Assembly: GCF_046250175.1 (NCBI RefSeq)
Contig: NZ_CP176468.1
Source of the DNA: Psychromonas sp030397575
GTDB lineage: Bacteria; Pseudomonadota; Gammaproteobacteria; Enterobacterales; Psychromonadaceae
Reading direction: 5' to 3' (one strand)
Length of the DNA stretch: 64,000 nucleotides
Positions 1-8,938 of this stretch are shown here, piece after piece. Positions within the stretch are counted from its first letter, which is position 1; each line of letters opens with the position of its first letter. Below the pieces are notes generated by a model. It was not told where the DNA came from, did not search any database, and saw nothing but the letters and a program-made list of their open reading frames with translations. The position numbers were made by a program, and so were the translations under genes.

Positions 1-201
1 TTGACTTACATTAGAACTATCATTTTTTATAAAAATAGCCTCACTACCTAATATAACTCTAGCTTTATCTAACCCTTCTTCATTGCGCCCAGTTACAATG
101 ACCTTTGCTCCTTCACTTTCAAATTGCTTGGCTGTTTCCAAGCCAATTCCTGCTGTGCCACCAGTAATAAGCGTATATTTATCTAAGAGCCTTTTTGTCA
201 T
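1..201 (-). CDS. SDR-family oxidoreductase, N-terminal part (runs off the window)
   Basis: The first 67 residues of a short-chain dehydrogenase/reductase are visible, starting at the ATG at 201 and leaving the window at base 1. The beginning carries the Rossmann-fold cofactor motif TGGTAGIG (residues 13-20), followed by the basic patch VIVTGRNEEG typical of an NADP(H)-preferring enzyme. Substrate cannot be told from this fragment. It is divergent from an HxlR regulator 78 bp away, the usual layout for a redox-responsive regulator and the oxidoreductase it controls. The upstream AATAATTATGAC stretch gives no strong ribosome site. The SDR assignment is firm; specificity is unknown. Confidence 0.85.
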   Translation of the reverse strand, partial: MTKRLLDKYTLITGGTAGIGLETAKQFESEGAKVIVTGRNEEGLDKARVILGSEAIFIKNDSSNVSQ

Positions 202-279
202 AATTATTCCTTAACATATTAATTTAAGATGGAAAAAGCATTATGACGCTGTTAGTATAATAAAAATAGTAGGTACCAA

Positions 280-648
280 ATGGATACTAATAAAATGAAA
301 AAAAAAATACTACCTTCTCAATGTCCGATGGTTGATTTTGTAAATATTATATCTGGGAAGTGGGCTATTCCAGTGTTGTATAGATTAATTATTACTAACG
401 ATGCAGTACGTTTCGGAGTATTACAAAGGGCAATGGGCACTATTACACAAAAAGAATTAACTAAGCAATTACGCTCATTTGAAGCACTAGGTATAGTTAC
501 TAGAAAAATATTCTCGGAAATGCCACTGCGTGTTGAATATCAAATTACAGAATTGGGGAAAACCTTAAAGCCAACACTTGATTCCCTTGCTTCTTGGATG
601 AATGAACATAGAGAAGAATTATTAGATCATGATAAATATTCTAAGTGA
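280..648 (+). CDS. HxlR-family winged-helix transcriptional regulator
   Basis: A 122-residue protein spanning the whole HxlR winged-helix domain: the opening QCPMVDFVNIISGKWAIPVL, the recognition segment ITQKELTKQLRSFEALGIV and the wing residues PLRVEYQITELGKTL. The cysteine at about residue 15 sits where YodB/HypR relatives carry their thiol sensor, so redox or electrophile sensing is possible (family knowledge, inferred here). It diverges from the SDR gene at 1-201 and probably controls it and itself from the shared 78-bp gap. A TATAAT-like -10 lies at 256-261. Length is normal for the family. Confidence 0.85.
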   Translation: MDTNKMKKKILPSQCPMVDFVNIISGKWAIPVLYRLIITNDAVRFGVLQRAMGTITQKELTKQLRSFEALGIVTRKIFSEMPLRVEYQITELGKTLKPTLDSLASWMNEHREELLDHDKYSK

Positions 649-775
649 AAATTGTAATTGTTCTCGGTGTAAATTATATTTTAATTTACACTCTCTCCTG
701 ATATAAAATACCCATGGATCTGTATTGAAGTTTCTTTCCTACCCTCTATAGTTTATCGATTAAAATAGAGCTTTT

Positions 776-943
776 TCATTTCAAATAAACAACATTTAAA
801 ACTAAATATTGCTGAAGAATACTCAGAAAAATATGAATATGCTCTTTTTCAGTGTCCTTCCTCATTGCTTTAACAGTCAGGCCATGAAACTGAGGGGTAA
901 TGAGAATCAACTTCGCCAATAACTCTTGTTCTTTAGAGGTCAT
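776..943 (-). CDS. possible small protein, 55 aa, unknown
   Basis: A short open frame with a good ribosome site (AAGGAAAAGT before the ATG at 943) in the otherwise empty gap between the HxlR and LysR genes. It encodes 55 residues, beginning MTSKEQELLAKLILITPQFH, with no signal peptide or membrane segment and a mixed-charge middle. I do not recognise a family. It could be a real small gene, possibly regulated with the divergent LysR gene that begins 108 bp away, or the remnant of a longer one. The rest of 649-1051 is AT-rich and holds no other feature I can support. Confidence 0.3.
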   Translation of the reverse strand: MTSKEQELLAKLILITPQFHGLTVKAMRKDTEKEHIHIFLSILQQYLVLNVVYLK

Positions 944-1051
944 ACTTTTCCTTTAGATAACTCCACTTATAACAATATTATAAGTTGACGTTTCCATATA
1001 AAAATTTAAAACTATTAGAATGAATAGTTTTAAATTAATGGATCATTAATT

Positions 1052-1921
1052 ATGCGTAATTTAGATTTAGATGCGCTTAGGTGTTTTGTATTAGGGGTTG
1101 AGTTAGGTAGTTTTGCACTTGCCTCTGAGCGACTTAATCGTTCGCCTTCTGCTGCCAGCGCGCAACTCAAAAAGCTGGAACAACAATGTAATAGTGCTTT
1201 AGTCACTAAAGTTGGCCGGCACCTCCAGCCAACAGAGTCAGGTGAAATCATATTGGCTTACGCTCGACGTATGCTGCAATTAAATGATGAAGCACTGCAA
1301 AGGCTAAAAGGAAATACGCTAGAGGGAAAAGTCGCCTTTGGCTTACAAGAAGATTTCAGTGAAGTGTTGTTATTAAAACTACTAGCCGCCTTTTCACGAT
1401 CTCACCCTCAATTACAGTTACAATCATTCGTTGGGCGCCACAAAGAACTAAACGAAGGAATACAAACTGGTGAATTAGACTTTTCATTAGGATGGGAAGG
1501 CGAAAAAAGCGCCCCCTACAGTGAATCCTTAGCAGAATTACCATTGCATTGGTATGGACCAGTAGATCCCCATTTACGAGAGGTAATACTGTCAAATAAA
1601 CCTTTGCCATTAGTTATGTTAGACGGTGCCTGTGGTATTAGACAACAAGCCATAGAGGCATTAGATCATCATGGTATTCCATGGAAAATTAATTTTGTGG
1701 GTAGAAGCTTAAGCAACTTATGGCGTGCGGTTGAGGCAGGATTAGGTGTAACAGTGCGGTCCTCTTTTGACCAACCTAATAGCATTAGCAAAGTAAACAG
1801 CTTGCCTAAATTAGGGAGCCTTAGAATGTGCCTTGATCGAAACCAATATCAGCTTAAAGAAGTACAACAACAGCTATACGATGAATTAAAACAACAACTT
1901 CAACATTACCTTGAAAGATAG
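1052..1921 (+). CDS. LysR-family transcriptional regulator
   Basis: A 289-residue LysR-type regulator. The N-terminal helix-turn-helix (about residues 4-62) shows the family pattern: LDALRCFVLGVELGSFALAS, then a recognition helix with SPSAASAQLKKLE and a wing ending TESGEIIL. The C-terminal substrate-binding domain starts near residue 90 (LEGKVAFGLQEDF) and includes a late AVEAGLGVTV segment. The inducer is not deducible. There is no obvious divergent target except the small ORF at 776-943; the next gene downstream is the convergent cupin. Length and domain order are normal. Confidence 0.85.
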   Translation: MRNLDLDALRCFVLGVELGSFALASERLNRSPSAASAQLKKLEQQCNSALVTKVGRHLQPTESGEIILAYARRMLQLNDEALQRLKGNTLEGKVAFGLQEDFSEVLLLKLLAAFSRSHPQLQLQSFVGRHKELNEGIQTGELDFSLGWEGEKSAPYSESLAELPLHWYGPVDPHLREVILSNKPLPLVMLDGACGIRQQAIEALDHHGIPWKINFVGRSLSNLWRAVEAGLGVTVRSSFDQPNSISKVNSLPKLGSLRMCLDRNQYQLKEVQQQLYDELKQQLQHYLER

Positions 1922-2181
1922 GTTGCTATAACTCACTAAAAAGAGCGCCAATTTGGGCACCCTTTGAGAGATTTCTTATAAACACTAACGCAAAAAAACG
2001 CATTAATATACATTGTTTTAACAAGACATACTTCCGCTTTATGAGAAGCTTTAAATACAGGGCAACCGTATTATCACTCCTAAATAAATAAAATTTTATT
2101 TATCTATTAATTTACTTTTTATATTAGGGGCAATGGCTGTCAAATTATCATTTGAAAATGAATAGTTAATATCTTTGTTTA

Positions 2182-2592
2182 TTATTCTGATATTACCATG
2201 TCCATTTTAATGGTAGGTGCTTTATCAGTTTCCACAATATAAAATACAGTGAAAACAGCGGGTTGATTACTTTCGTTATTAAATTTCATAATATTGACGT
2301 TCTGAGGTTCAAAAAAAGTATCCCCTTCTTTTAAGATCACTTGCGATTTTCCTTGCTCTTGAAAGACAATCATTCCTTTATTTATCACGCCAAAAGTCGG
2401 TACTGGATGAGCATGAATAGGAGCAGAAATACCTGCCGCTATCTCAACTGTCTGAGATTTAACAAATGTAAATTTTTCTCCAATGTTGATTGGTTGAAAA
2501 AATTTATCTTTTCGTGTGATTGAATTAGCACTAACTGAGTGTATAGTCATCATTAACAACATTAAACCTATTATTTTATTCGTTACACTCAT
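2182..2592 (-). CDS. periplasmic cupin-domain protein
   Basis: A 136-residue protein with a cleavable signal peptide (hydrophobic IIGLMLLMMTIHSVSAN, likely cut after residues 20-22) and a single cupin barrel. The metal-ligand stretch reads SAPIHAHPVPTFGVINKG, with two histidines in the HxHxxx(E)-type first cupin motif, and the second half reads ILKEGDTFFEPQNVNIMKFN. Small exported cupins of this type bind metal or small ligands; the function is unknown. Start supported by AAGGAG upstream of the ATG at 2592. It is transcribed alone; a 36-bp inverted repeat lies 80-115 bp upstream. Confidence 0.7.
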   Translation of the reverse strand: MSVTNKIIGLMLLMMTIHSVSANSITRKDKFFQPINIGEKFTFVKSQTVEIAAGISAPIHAHPVPTFGVINKGMIVFQEQGKSQVILKEGDTFFEPQNVNIMKFNNESNQPAVFTVFYIVETDKAPTIKMDMVISE

Positions 2593-2673
2593 TGTTTACT
2601 CCTTAATTTTTAATTTTTTAGATACAATAATTATCAATTGATTCAGTTAGTATAAATTCACTTATTAATTTTT

Positions 2674-2709
2674 AAAATCAAGATTATCAGGATTGATAAT
2701 TCTGATTTT
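2674..2709. promoter_or_regulatory. 36-bp near-perfect inverted repeat upstream of the cupin gene
   Basis: Two 16-bp arms (2674-2689, AAAATCAAGATTATCA; 2694-2709, TGATAATTCTGATTTT) match at 14 of 16 positions around a 4-base spacer GGAT. There is no T-run on either side that would make it a clean terminator. Position, between the cupin gene and the end of the exporter operon, fits an operator for the cupin. The TGATAAT core also recalls Fur-type boxes, but it is not a consensus Fur site. The role is inferred. Confidence 0.4.
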
Positions 2710-2868
2710 CTGAATGGTTAGGTTGTTGAGATTAATTCAGAGCTGAATTTGTTTTTTAAATGAAGGTTCGTTTTAAAAATATTAACGATTAAATATCTAT
2801 TTCACCCTGTCATAATTAAGCAGCTTCGATAGAAAAAAAACTGCCATCAATGAACTGTCTAATGGTCT

Positions 2869-3999
2869 TTACCCTAATTTTTTATTAAAACGTAAAGAAG
2901 CAATAATGAGCCCGCCTAGAATAAACAAACCTAACCAGATTGCATCTTTGCTTAACAAAAAGATGTTGGCATCTCTTAATACAATGGCTCTAATCATGCG
3001 CATAAAATGTGTTGCTGGTAATGCTTCAGCAATCCATTGTGCAGCAGATGGCATCGCCTGATAAGGAAACATAAACCCTGAGAGTAATATCGAGGGAAGT
3101 AAAATAAAGATGGTCATTTGCATCGCTTGAAGTTGTGTTTGGGCAATGGTTGAGATCACTAGCCCTAAAGTTAAACTGGCTGCAATAAAAAGAATAGAAC
3201 CAGCGAGTAAAGACCCCATACCACCATGAATATTGACCGAGAAAATCCAATAGCCGACACCAAGAATAATCGCAACTTGTGCTAAACCAACCAAGACATA
3301 AGGCAATATTTTTCCAACCATTAGCTCAATAGAACGCACTGGTGTTGTAATTAAAAACTCCATATTGCCCTGTTCTCGTTCACGTACCAATGCAGATGAA
3401 GTAAATAAAATCATGGTCATCGTTAAAATTACTGCGACTAAACCGGGAACAATATTAACGACTGTTCTTTGCTCTGGATTGAAATACTGTACGACTGCAA
3501 AGCTAGGCGTTTTTTGCGAAAAAGAACGCCCCGCTATTTCATCCAAAGGCATGTTTCGCAGCGCCCTAATAGTAGATGCGATGACAGTATCAGAGCCATC
3601 AACTACCCACTGTCCAACAGGTTTAGTCATTACCGAGTAAGTTTGCTGACTATTATAAAGAGGATGATCAAATAAGCGTCTAGTCATATCACTAGGTAAA
3701 TACAAGAACGCTTTTATCTTACCTTTGATAATAGCTAATTCTGCATCTTTAATAGAGTAATACTGCGATACAAAATTAACGGATTGTGTCGCTGAGATAG
3801 CTTGTTCAATGGATCTACTTTGAGAAGTTTGGCTGAAATCCACCAACCCAACAGGGATATGCCTTGCGTCAGTATTGATGGCATAACCAAATAACATGAG
3901 CTGCACTAAAGGGATCATGATAATCATCCCAAAGCTCATACGATCCCGGGAAAGCTGCTTTAACTCTTTAATAAAAATAGCGTAAATTCTATTCCACAT
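2869..3999 (-). CDS. ABC-2 type transporter permease (YhhJ/YbhR-like)
   Basis: A 376-residue ABC exporter permease. An N-terminal membrane segment (MIIMIPLVQLMLFGYAI) is followed by a large extracytoplasmic loop of about 140 residues and five further membrane helices, with the ABC-2 signature region LVREREQGNMEFLITTPVRS before the second helix. The start chosen is the ATG at 3999 (MWNRIYAIF); the frame extends upstream but lies inside the ATPase gene, and family members begin at this point. It overlaps the ATPase gene by 11 bp and is the last gene of the TetR-HlyD-ATPase-permease operon. Only one permease is present, unlike the two (YbhS, YbhR) of the E. coli system, so a homodimer is likely. 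Confidence 0.85.
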   Translation of the reverse strand: MWNRIYAIFIKELKQLSRDRMSFGMIIMIPLVQLMLFGYAINTDARHIPVGLVDFSQTSQSRSIEQAISATQSVNFVSQYYSIKDAELAIIKGKIKAFLYLPSDMTRRLFDHPLYNSQQTYSVMTKPVGQWVVDGSDTVIASTIRALRNMPLDEIAGRSFSQKTPSFAVVQYFNPEQRTVVNIVPGLVAVILTMTMILFTSSALVREREQGNMEFLITTPVRSIELMVGKILPYVLVGLAQVAIILGVGYWIFSVNIHGGMGSLLAGSILFIAASLTLGLVISTIAQTQLQAMQMTIFILLPSILLSGFMFPYQAMPSAAQWIAEALPATHFMRMIRAIVLRDANIFLLSKDAIWLGLFILGGLIIASLRFNKKLG

Positions 4000-4939
4000 G
4001 TCGACCCCCGGTATTAGCAACGAACACATCTTCAAGACTTGGACGCACGATTAAGGCTTCTCGATTATCACTTATTTTTGCGATGAAATCTAAAGGCTCT
4101 AGTACACTGTGTTTTACTAACACTCTGAGTTGATTTCCCACTTGTGCCGCTGATAACACATTTGAGTTTGCTGTAAGTATCTGCTTTAATTGTCTTAAAT
4201 GATCGTCACTTATTTCAACTACATGGGCTGGAATAGCATCCATTAATGCTTGAGGAGAACCATCTGCACGCTTATTCCCTTGTTCTAAAATAGCCAATGC
4301 ATGGCAACGCTCAGCTTCATCCATGTAGTGTGTGGATACTAAAATAGTGGTTCCAGCATCACTTAAATCAAACAATCGTTCCCAAAATTCACGTCTATTT
4401 TCTGGGTCAACGGCTGAAGTGGGCTCGTCAAGAAATAACAATTCAGGAGAGTGCAATATTGCACACGCCAACGCTAAGCGTTGCTTTTGCCCACCACTCA
4501 TAGAACCAGCGAATTGTTTCGCTTGCTGTTCTAAGTCATAGAGCGCGAGTAGTTCTGTCACTCTATTTTGTTTACGCTTTCCTGAAAAGCCATAAATAGC
4601 GGCAATAAAGTTAATGTTTTCTTGTACCGTTAAGTTGTCATATAAAGAAAACTTTTGGGTCATGTAACCAATACGATTTTTAAGTGACTCTTCGTGGCCT
4701 AGTAGTGGCTCACCTAAAATAGTGACATTACCCTCTGTAGCCGTTAATAAACCAGTGAGTAAGCGAATGCTGGTTGATTTACCACACCCATTAGGGCCTA
4801 AAAAACCATAAATACAACCTTTGGGGATATTTAAATCAAGTTTATTAACCACCACTTTACTGCCAAAATGCTTGCTTAACCCCTTTGCCTGAATAGCATA
4901 TTCAACTCCGTTTATTGCTTGCTCACTATTTATATTCAT
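3989..4939 (-). CDS. ABC exporter ATPase subunit
   Basis: A 316-residue ATPase with a single nucleotide-binding domain: Walker A GPNGCGKS, Q-loop in YMTQKFSLYDNLT, signature MSGGQKQRL, Walker B LLFLDEPTSAVDP and the H-loop STHYMDEAERC. The C-terminal 80 residues are the usual DUF4162-like tail of drug/lipid exporter ATPases. It powers the permease encoded just downstream. E. coli YbhF carries two such domains; this one has one. The start overlaps the HlyD gene stop by 4 bp (translational coupling). Confidence 0.9.
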   Translation of the reverse strand: MNINSEQAINGVEYAIQAKGLSKHFGSKVVVNKLDLNIPKGCIYGFLGPNGCGKSTSIRLLTGLLTATEGNVTILGEPLLGHEESLKNRIGYMTQKFSLYDNLTVQENINFIAAIYGFSGKRKQNRVTELLALYDLEQQAKQFAGSMSGGQKQRLALACAILHSPELLFLDEPTSAVDPENRREFWERLFDLSDAGTTILVSTHYMDEAERCHALAILEQGNKRADGSPQALMDAIPAHVVEISDDHLRQLKQILTANSNVLSAAQVGNQLRVLVKHSVLEPLDFIAKISDNREALIVRPSLEDVFVANTGGRHVE

Positions 4940-5886
4940 GGCAAATGTACCTCGACGGCTAAACCAGTTGGCAAATCACTCTCATTCACTAAGTCAATAT
5001 CAGTCAAATACATTAATCGCGATCTATCTCGTTCATTGAGCGCATAAAAGGGACTATAAGCTGGTTGAGAACGAATATTACGAACCTTACCTTCAACTGT
5101 TTTTTTAATACCATCGGCATAGACTTTAATGGCACCGCCTGCCTTTATTTTAGTTAAAGCCGATGCTGGCAAATACACTCTAGCAAAGGGTTTTGCATTG
5201 GCTAATACATTAACTAACTCGGCTCCTGCGTTGGCAAAATCACCTTCATGCCAAGGTAGGCTATCAACAATGCCGTCAACTGGAGAGGTAATAGTTAATT
5301 CATCGACTGCTTTTTGTTGCCACAATAAAGCTGCTTTTGCTGCACGGACCCGAGCTTCTGCTTGATCTAAATCTTCTTGGCGAGCACCATTTTTCAATTC
5401 TAACCATTGCTCATAAGCTTGTTGTTTCTTAGCTTTACTAGTGTTTCTTTGTGTCTTTACGACATCCATCTCAGCAATACCTACAGCCTTGTCTTTGAAC
5501 AATTTACTAATACGTTTATACTGTCTCTCAGCTTCTTGACTGTCAGCTTCTGTCTCCTCCAACACAGCTTTAGCGGCATTCAATTGTTCAATACGGGTTC
5601 CCTTATTCAGTGCATCTAATACCGAAATAACTTGAGCCAGCTCCGCACGTCGCTCACTAAGCATCGCATTGGCTCGGCTAGCATCAAGTTGTATCAATAC
5701 ATCACCTATATGAACAATCTCACCCTCATGAACATTGATATAAACAATTTTTTCTGACGCAGGAGCTGAAAGCTTAATGCGATCGCGCTCAACCGTTCCC
5801 ATTGCATAATTGACATCCTGAGTTCCACATCCAGTTAAAAAAAATGACGTAATTAATAAAAGTAAAGATATATCTTTTTTGATCAC
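4936..5886 (-). CDS. HlyD/YbhG-family periplasmic adaptor lipoprotein
   Basis: A 316-residue membrane-fusion protein. The N-terminus has a lipoprotein signal (LLLLITSFFLTGC, lipobox Cys about residue 20). A first biotinyl-lipoyl half (INVHEGEIVHIGDVLIQLD) leads into a long alpha-helical hairpin (about residues 75-195, repeated ELAQV/QEAERQYKRI heptads), then the second lipoyl half (ITSPVDGIVDSLPWHEGDFA) and a beta-barrel domain. It links the inner-membrane ABC transporter to an outer-membrane channel, which is not encoded nearby. The start codon is GTG at 5886, overlapping the TetR gene stop (GTGA). Confidence 0.87.
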   Translation of the reverse strand: MIKKDISLLLLITSFFLTGCGTQDVNYAMGTVERDRIKLSAPASEKIVYINVHEGEIVHIGDVLIQLDASRANAMLSERRAELAQVISVLDALNKGTRIEQLNAAKAVLEETEADSQEAERQYKRISKLFKDKAVGIAEMDVVKTQRNTSKAKKQQAYEQWLELKNGARQEDLDQAEARVRAAKAALLWQQKAVDELTITSPVDGIVDSLPWHEGDFANAGAELVNVLANAKPFARVYLPASALTKIKAGGAIKVYADGIKKTVEGKVRNIRSQPAYSPFYALNERDRSRLMYLTDIDLVNESDLPTGLAVEVHLP

Positions 5887-6566
5887 GATTTTTCTCCCTC
5901 AACATCGCTAACTTTAGAGCCTGAGAATTTAAACAGACCTTGCTCTAAAAATACCTGATTATGTCCAGCCAAATGCATTAACCAGTCTTCATTTAATTCA
6001 ATACCTAATTCTTTTTGTATTGATACAGGCGCCAATAAAGGAAACACCATTAAGCTAATAAAGCTTAAAGGAATTAACTTAAGATCAAGGTTTGGATTCA
6101 AATCCCCTTGTTCATCAAATGTATTTATCCAACTTTCAGTCTGCTTCAACAAATCATCAAACACTTTGCTTAAAATAGTGAACGTCTTAGGGTTATCTTT
6201 TTGATTAAGCACATGCAGCATCAGTTTTGGCAACAAGGGCGCTGTCGCCATAATTTTATAATAAGTCTGCATAAGCATTAATGGATTATGTTGAGAAGAA
6301 TGCGTCAGATCTTGTCCAAGTTGCTCGAAGATGGGGGCAAGTGTTTCTTGTATTACCGCCTCAAACAACCCCTCTTTTGAACCAAAATAATAACGGATCA
6401 TTGCCGCATCAACATTGGCTTTTTTAGCTATTTTTCGAGTTGAAACACTGTCATAACCGCGCTCTGAAAAACAGACTTTAGCAGCTTCAACTAAATTATG
6501 TCTTGCTGATACATGGTAGGAATCAAGTTGTTTAGGTCGACCTGCTTTTACGTTTTTTACATTCAT
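5883..6566 (-). CDS. TetR-family repressor of the exporter operon (CecR-like)
   Basis: A 227-residue TetR regulator. The N-terminal helix-turn-helix covers about residues 20-70 (LVEAAKVCFSERGYDSVSTR followed by the recognition segment VDAAMIRYYFGSKEGLFEAV), with a C-terminal ligand-binding helical domain. It is first in a four-gene operon with HlyD, ATPase and permease, all overlapping, so it very likely represses its own operon. In E. coli the comparable cecR gene controls ybhGFSR (established for that system; transfer here is inference). The 250-bp upstream gap, facing the divergent chemoreceptor gene, would hold the operator; no clean palindrome was identified. Confidence 0.87.
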   Translation of the reverse strand: MNVKNVKAGRPKQLDSYHVSARHNLVEAAKVCFSERGYDSVSTRKIAKKANVDAAMIRYYFGSKEGLFEAVIQETLAPIFEQLGQDLTHSSQHNPLMLMQTYYKIMATAPLLPKLMLHVLNQKDNPKTFTILSKVFDDLLKQTESWINTFDEQGDLNPNLDLKLIPLSFISLMVFPLLAPVSIQKELGIELNEDWLMHLAGHNQVFLEQGLFKFSGSKVSDVEGEKS

Positions 6567-6829
6567 AAAACTCCCTGTAAATTAATTCATCTTATGTTGA
6601 ATATAAACCACATCTACATTGCTTGATATCAGCATAATTCATCATTTGGCAGTAAAAAGGGAATTTTAGAGTCCATTTATGTTAGCAATTTAGAATAGAC
6701 TTATACCATTAAAGGTTTCAAAAATAAGTACCTACAAAAAGATTATTAATACCCCGAACAGTTTTTTTAATTTAAAAAACTTACATATTAGTTTGATAAT
6801 CAACATAAGAATAAATGTTAAGGAATATG

Positions 6830-8716
6830 ATGACTGCAAGAGCAAAAATATTATTATTAATAGGCGTCTTGTTAGCCTTTTCTATTTTAACCGTATCAAT
6901 CGTTGGCTATTTAAATTTTAAATCCGCATCCAATTACCACAATGGGGCTTATACTAAAGAGCAAGCTTTTTTAATATCCAAAGCTCTCGATGAAAAAATG
7001 AATCGTTATTTTGATACGTTAGAGGTAACTACAGATACTATTGAAATAGATAAGAGCGGATTATTAGATATCGATAAAACTTTACTTATGCTGGATTCAT
7101 TAACTAATAAATTAGGTGTTTTAGATGCTTTTATTACAACTAAAAATGCAAAAACCTATGCTTATGGTTATAAAGGTCTTAACCCAAATTTTAACGCTCG
7201 TGAGAAAAAAAGGGAGTGGTTTTTACGGCCTATGTCAGGAGAAAAAAGAGTTATCACTACACCCTATAAAAGTACTCTTGGCCCTGATGTAATGTCATTA
7301 GCAGTTCCTATTAGAAGAAATGGTGAAATAGTAGGTGTTTTATGCTTGAACATTAACATTACTCAAATAACAAATTTCATTAATAAACTAAACCCCAAAA
7401 ACCAACTTTTTGTTAGCCGTGAAGATGGCTATATCATGGCTGCTAAAGATAAAGCGATGATAGGTAAAAATTTATATGATATACGTCCATCTTATAAAAA
7501 ATATCAAAACGATATCACCAGTTATCACAATTACCAACTTGACGGGAAATCTTATTCTGTGACATCACAACAATCTGCAGAGTTTGGTTGGGTAACCTGG
7601 TCATGGAACACATGGGATAGTATAAACCAAGCATCTAATGCAAATTTAAAAACAAGTTTATTAATGGCCTTCATCTTTATTCTTGTTTCACTTTGTCTTG
7701 TCTACCTGATTGTAATGAAAATAATTTACCGCCCAATTGGTGGTGAGCCCATTGAAATAGAAGGTATTGTACAAAGAATTGCACAGGGGGATTTACAAAA
7801 AATTCCAGTTTCAACTGGTAATGAAACAGGTATTTACAAAGCATTACTCATAATGATTGATAGTTTAAAAGAAATTATCGAAGGCATTAACACCTCAACA
7901 ACACAGTTAACAGCTTCTTCTGAAACTATCTCTGAATCTGCTAAAAGCGTGAATAGCAGCTCTGAATCACAAATGATGCAGTTAGAGCAAACTTCAACAG
8001 CAATGAATCAAATGACCGTGACCGTTGATGAAGTCGCGCGTAATGCATTACAAGCTTCTTCTGCTGCAGACCAAGCAAACACTCATTCAAACCAAGGGAT
8101 TGGCGTGGTGAATGATATGAATACCAATATTGAAACCTTAGTAGAGGGGATTAACAATGTGCAACATGTAATGAATAACTTGGAAGGTGAAATTGACAAT
8201 ATAGGAAAAATTATTGAAGTGATACGCGCAATTTCAGAGCAAACGAACCTTTTGGCTTTAAATGCAGCTATTGAAGCAGCCCGTGCAGGGGAGTTTGGAC
8301 GAGGCTTCTCTGTCGTTGCTGATGAGGTCAGAAGCTTAGCGAATAGGACACAAGAAAGCACTTCTGAAATACAGAATATGATTAATAGTTTGCAAAACGA
8401 ATCTAAAAACTCTGTAGAGCTGATGCACATTAATGTTAATAACGCTAATACAACAGCTAAAAAATCACAAGAAGCAAATAATGCACTAGAAGAAATACGT
8501 AACTCAGTTTCTATTATTCAAGACATGAACAATCAAATTGCAACAGCTGCAGAAGAGCAAACACTTGTTGCAGGTGAGATTAATGAAAGCATTGTTGATA
8601 TTAATGACATTGCGAAAGTCACGCTGAGTACGTCAGATAAAAATACAGAAGCAGCACAAGGGCTATTAGATATTGCAGCTGCACTGAATAAACGAGTAGA
8701 GATATTTAAACTTTAA
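6830..8716 (+). CDS. methyl-accepting chemotaxis protein with dCache sensor
   Basis: A transmembrane chemoreceptor of about 628 residues. The first helix (AKILLLIGVLLAFSILTVSI) is followed by a periplasmic double-Cache domain of about 240 residues (motifs KREWFLRPM and MSLAVPIRRNGEIVGVLCL), a second helix (LMAFIFILVSLCLVYLIVM), a HAMP segment after IYRPIGGEP, and the coiled-coil signalling domain. The tip is I/VISEQTNLLALNAAIEAARA, the CheA/CheW contact region. An ATG exists at 6815, but the ribosome site AAGGA (6820-6824) lies after it, so translation more likely begins at the ATG at 6830. dCache domains usually bind amino acids or organic acids; the ligand is unknown. It stands alone, with no che genes nearby. 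Confidence 0.9.
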   Translation: MTARAKILLLIGVLLAFSILTVSIVGYLNFKSASNYHNGAYTKEQAFLISKALDEKMNRYFDTLEVTTDTIEIDKSGLLDIDKTLLMLDSLTNKLGVLDAFITTKNAKTYAYGYKGLNPNFNAREKKREWFLRPMSGEKRVITTPYKSTLGPDVMSLAVPIRRNGEIVGVLCLNINITQITNFINKLNPKNQLFVSREDGYIMAAKDKAMIGKNLYDIRPSYKKYQNDITSYHNYQLDGKSYSVTSQQSAEFGWVTWSWNTWDSINQASNANLKTSLLMAFIFILVSLCLVYLIVMKIIYRPIGGEPIEIEGIVQRIAQGDLQKIPVSTGNETGIYKALLIMIDSLKEIIEGINTSTTQLTASSETISESAKSVNSSSESQMMQLEQTSTAMNQMTVTVDEVARNALQASSAADQANTHSNQGIGVVNDMNTNIETLVEGINNVQHVMNNLEGEIDNIGKIIEVIRAISEQTNLLALNAAIEAARAGEFGRGFSVVADEVRSLANRTQESTSEIQNMINSLQNESKNSVELMHINVNNANTTAKKSQEANNALEEIRNSVSIIQDMNNQIATAAEEQTLVAGEINESIVDINDIAKVTLSTSDKNTEAAQGLLDIAAALNKRVEIFKL

Positions 8717-8938
8717 ATAAGAGAATTCAGTCGTATTTGAAAATTTAATGCAACTGATTTTTTTGCATTATTAATCATAACTATATCTCAGTCATAACTA
8801 AAAAATAAGATGGTCTCACAATATAAGTTAATCGGCTGAACGGATTATGGTTGTTATTAAGGTATTGTAAGTAATGACACATCATATTCATGACTTTACT
8901 TCATATAAATGAAAATACATCTAAGATAAAAACGGAAA

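Noticed and set aside
2593..2700. Fur box upstream of the cupin gene
   Set aside because: ATAATTATCAATTGATT shares only part of the Fur consensus; the longer dyad at 2674-2709 explains the TGATAAT motif better.
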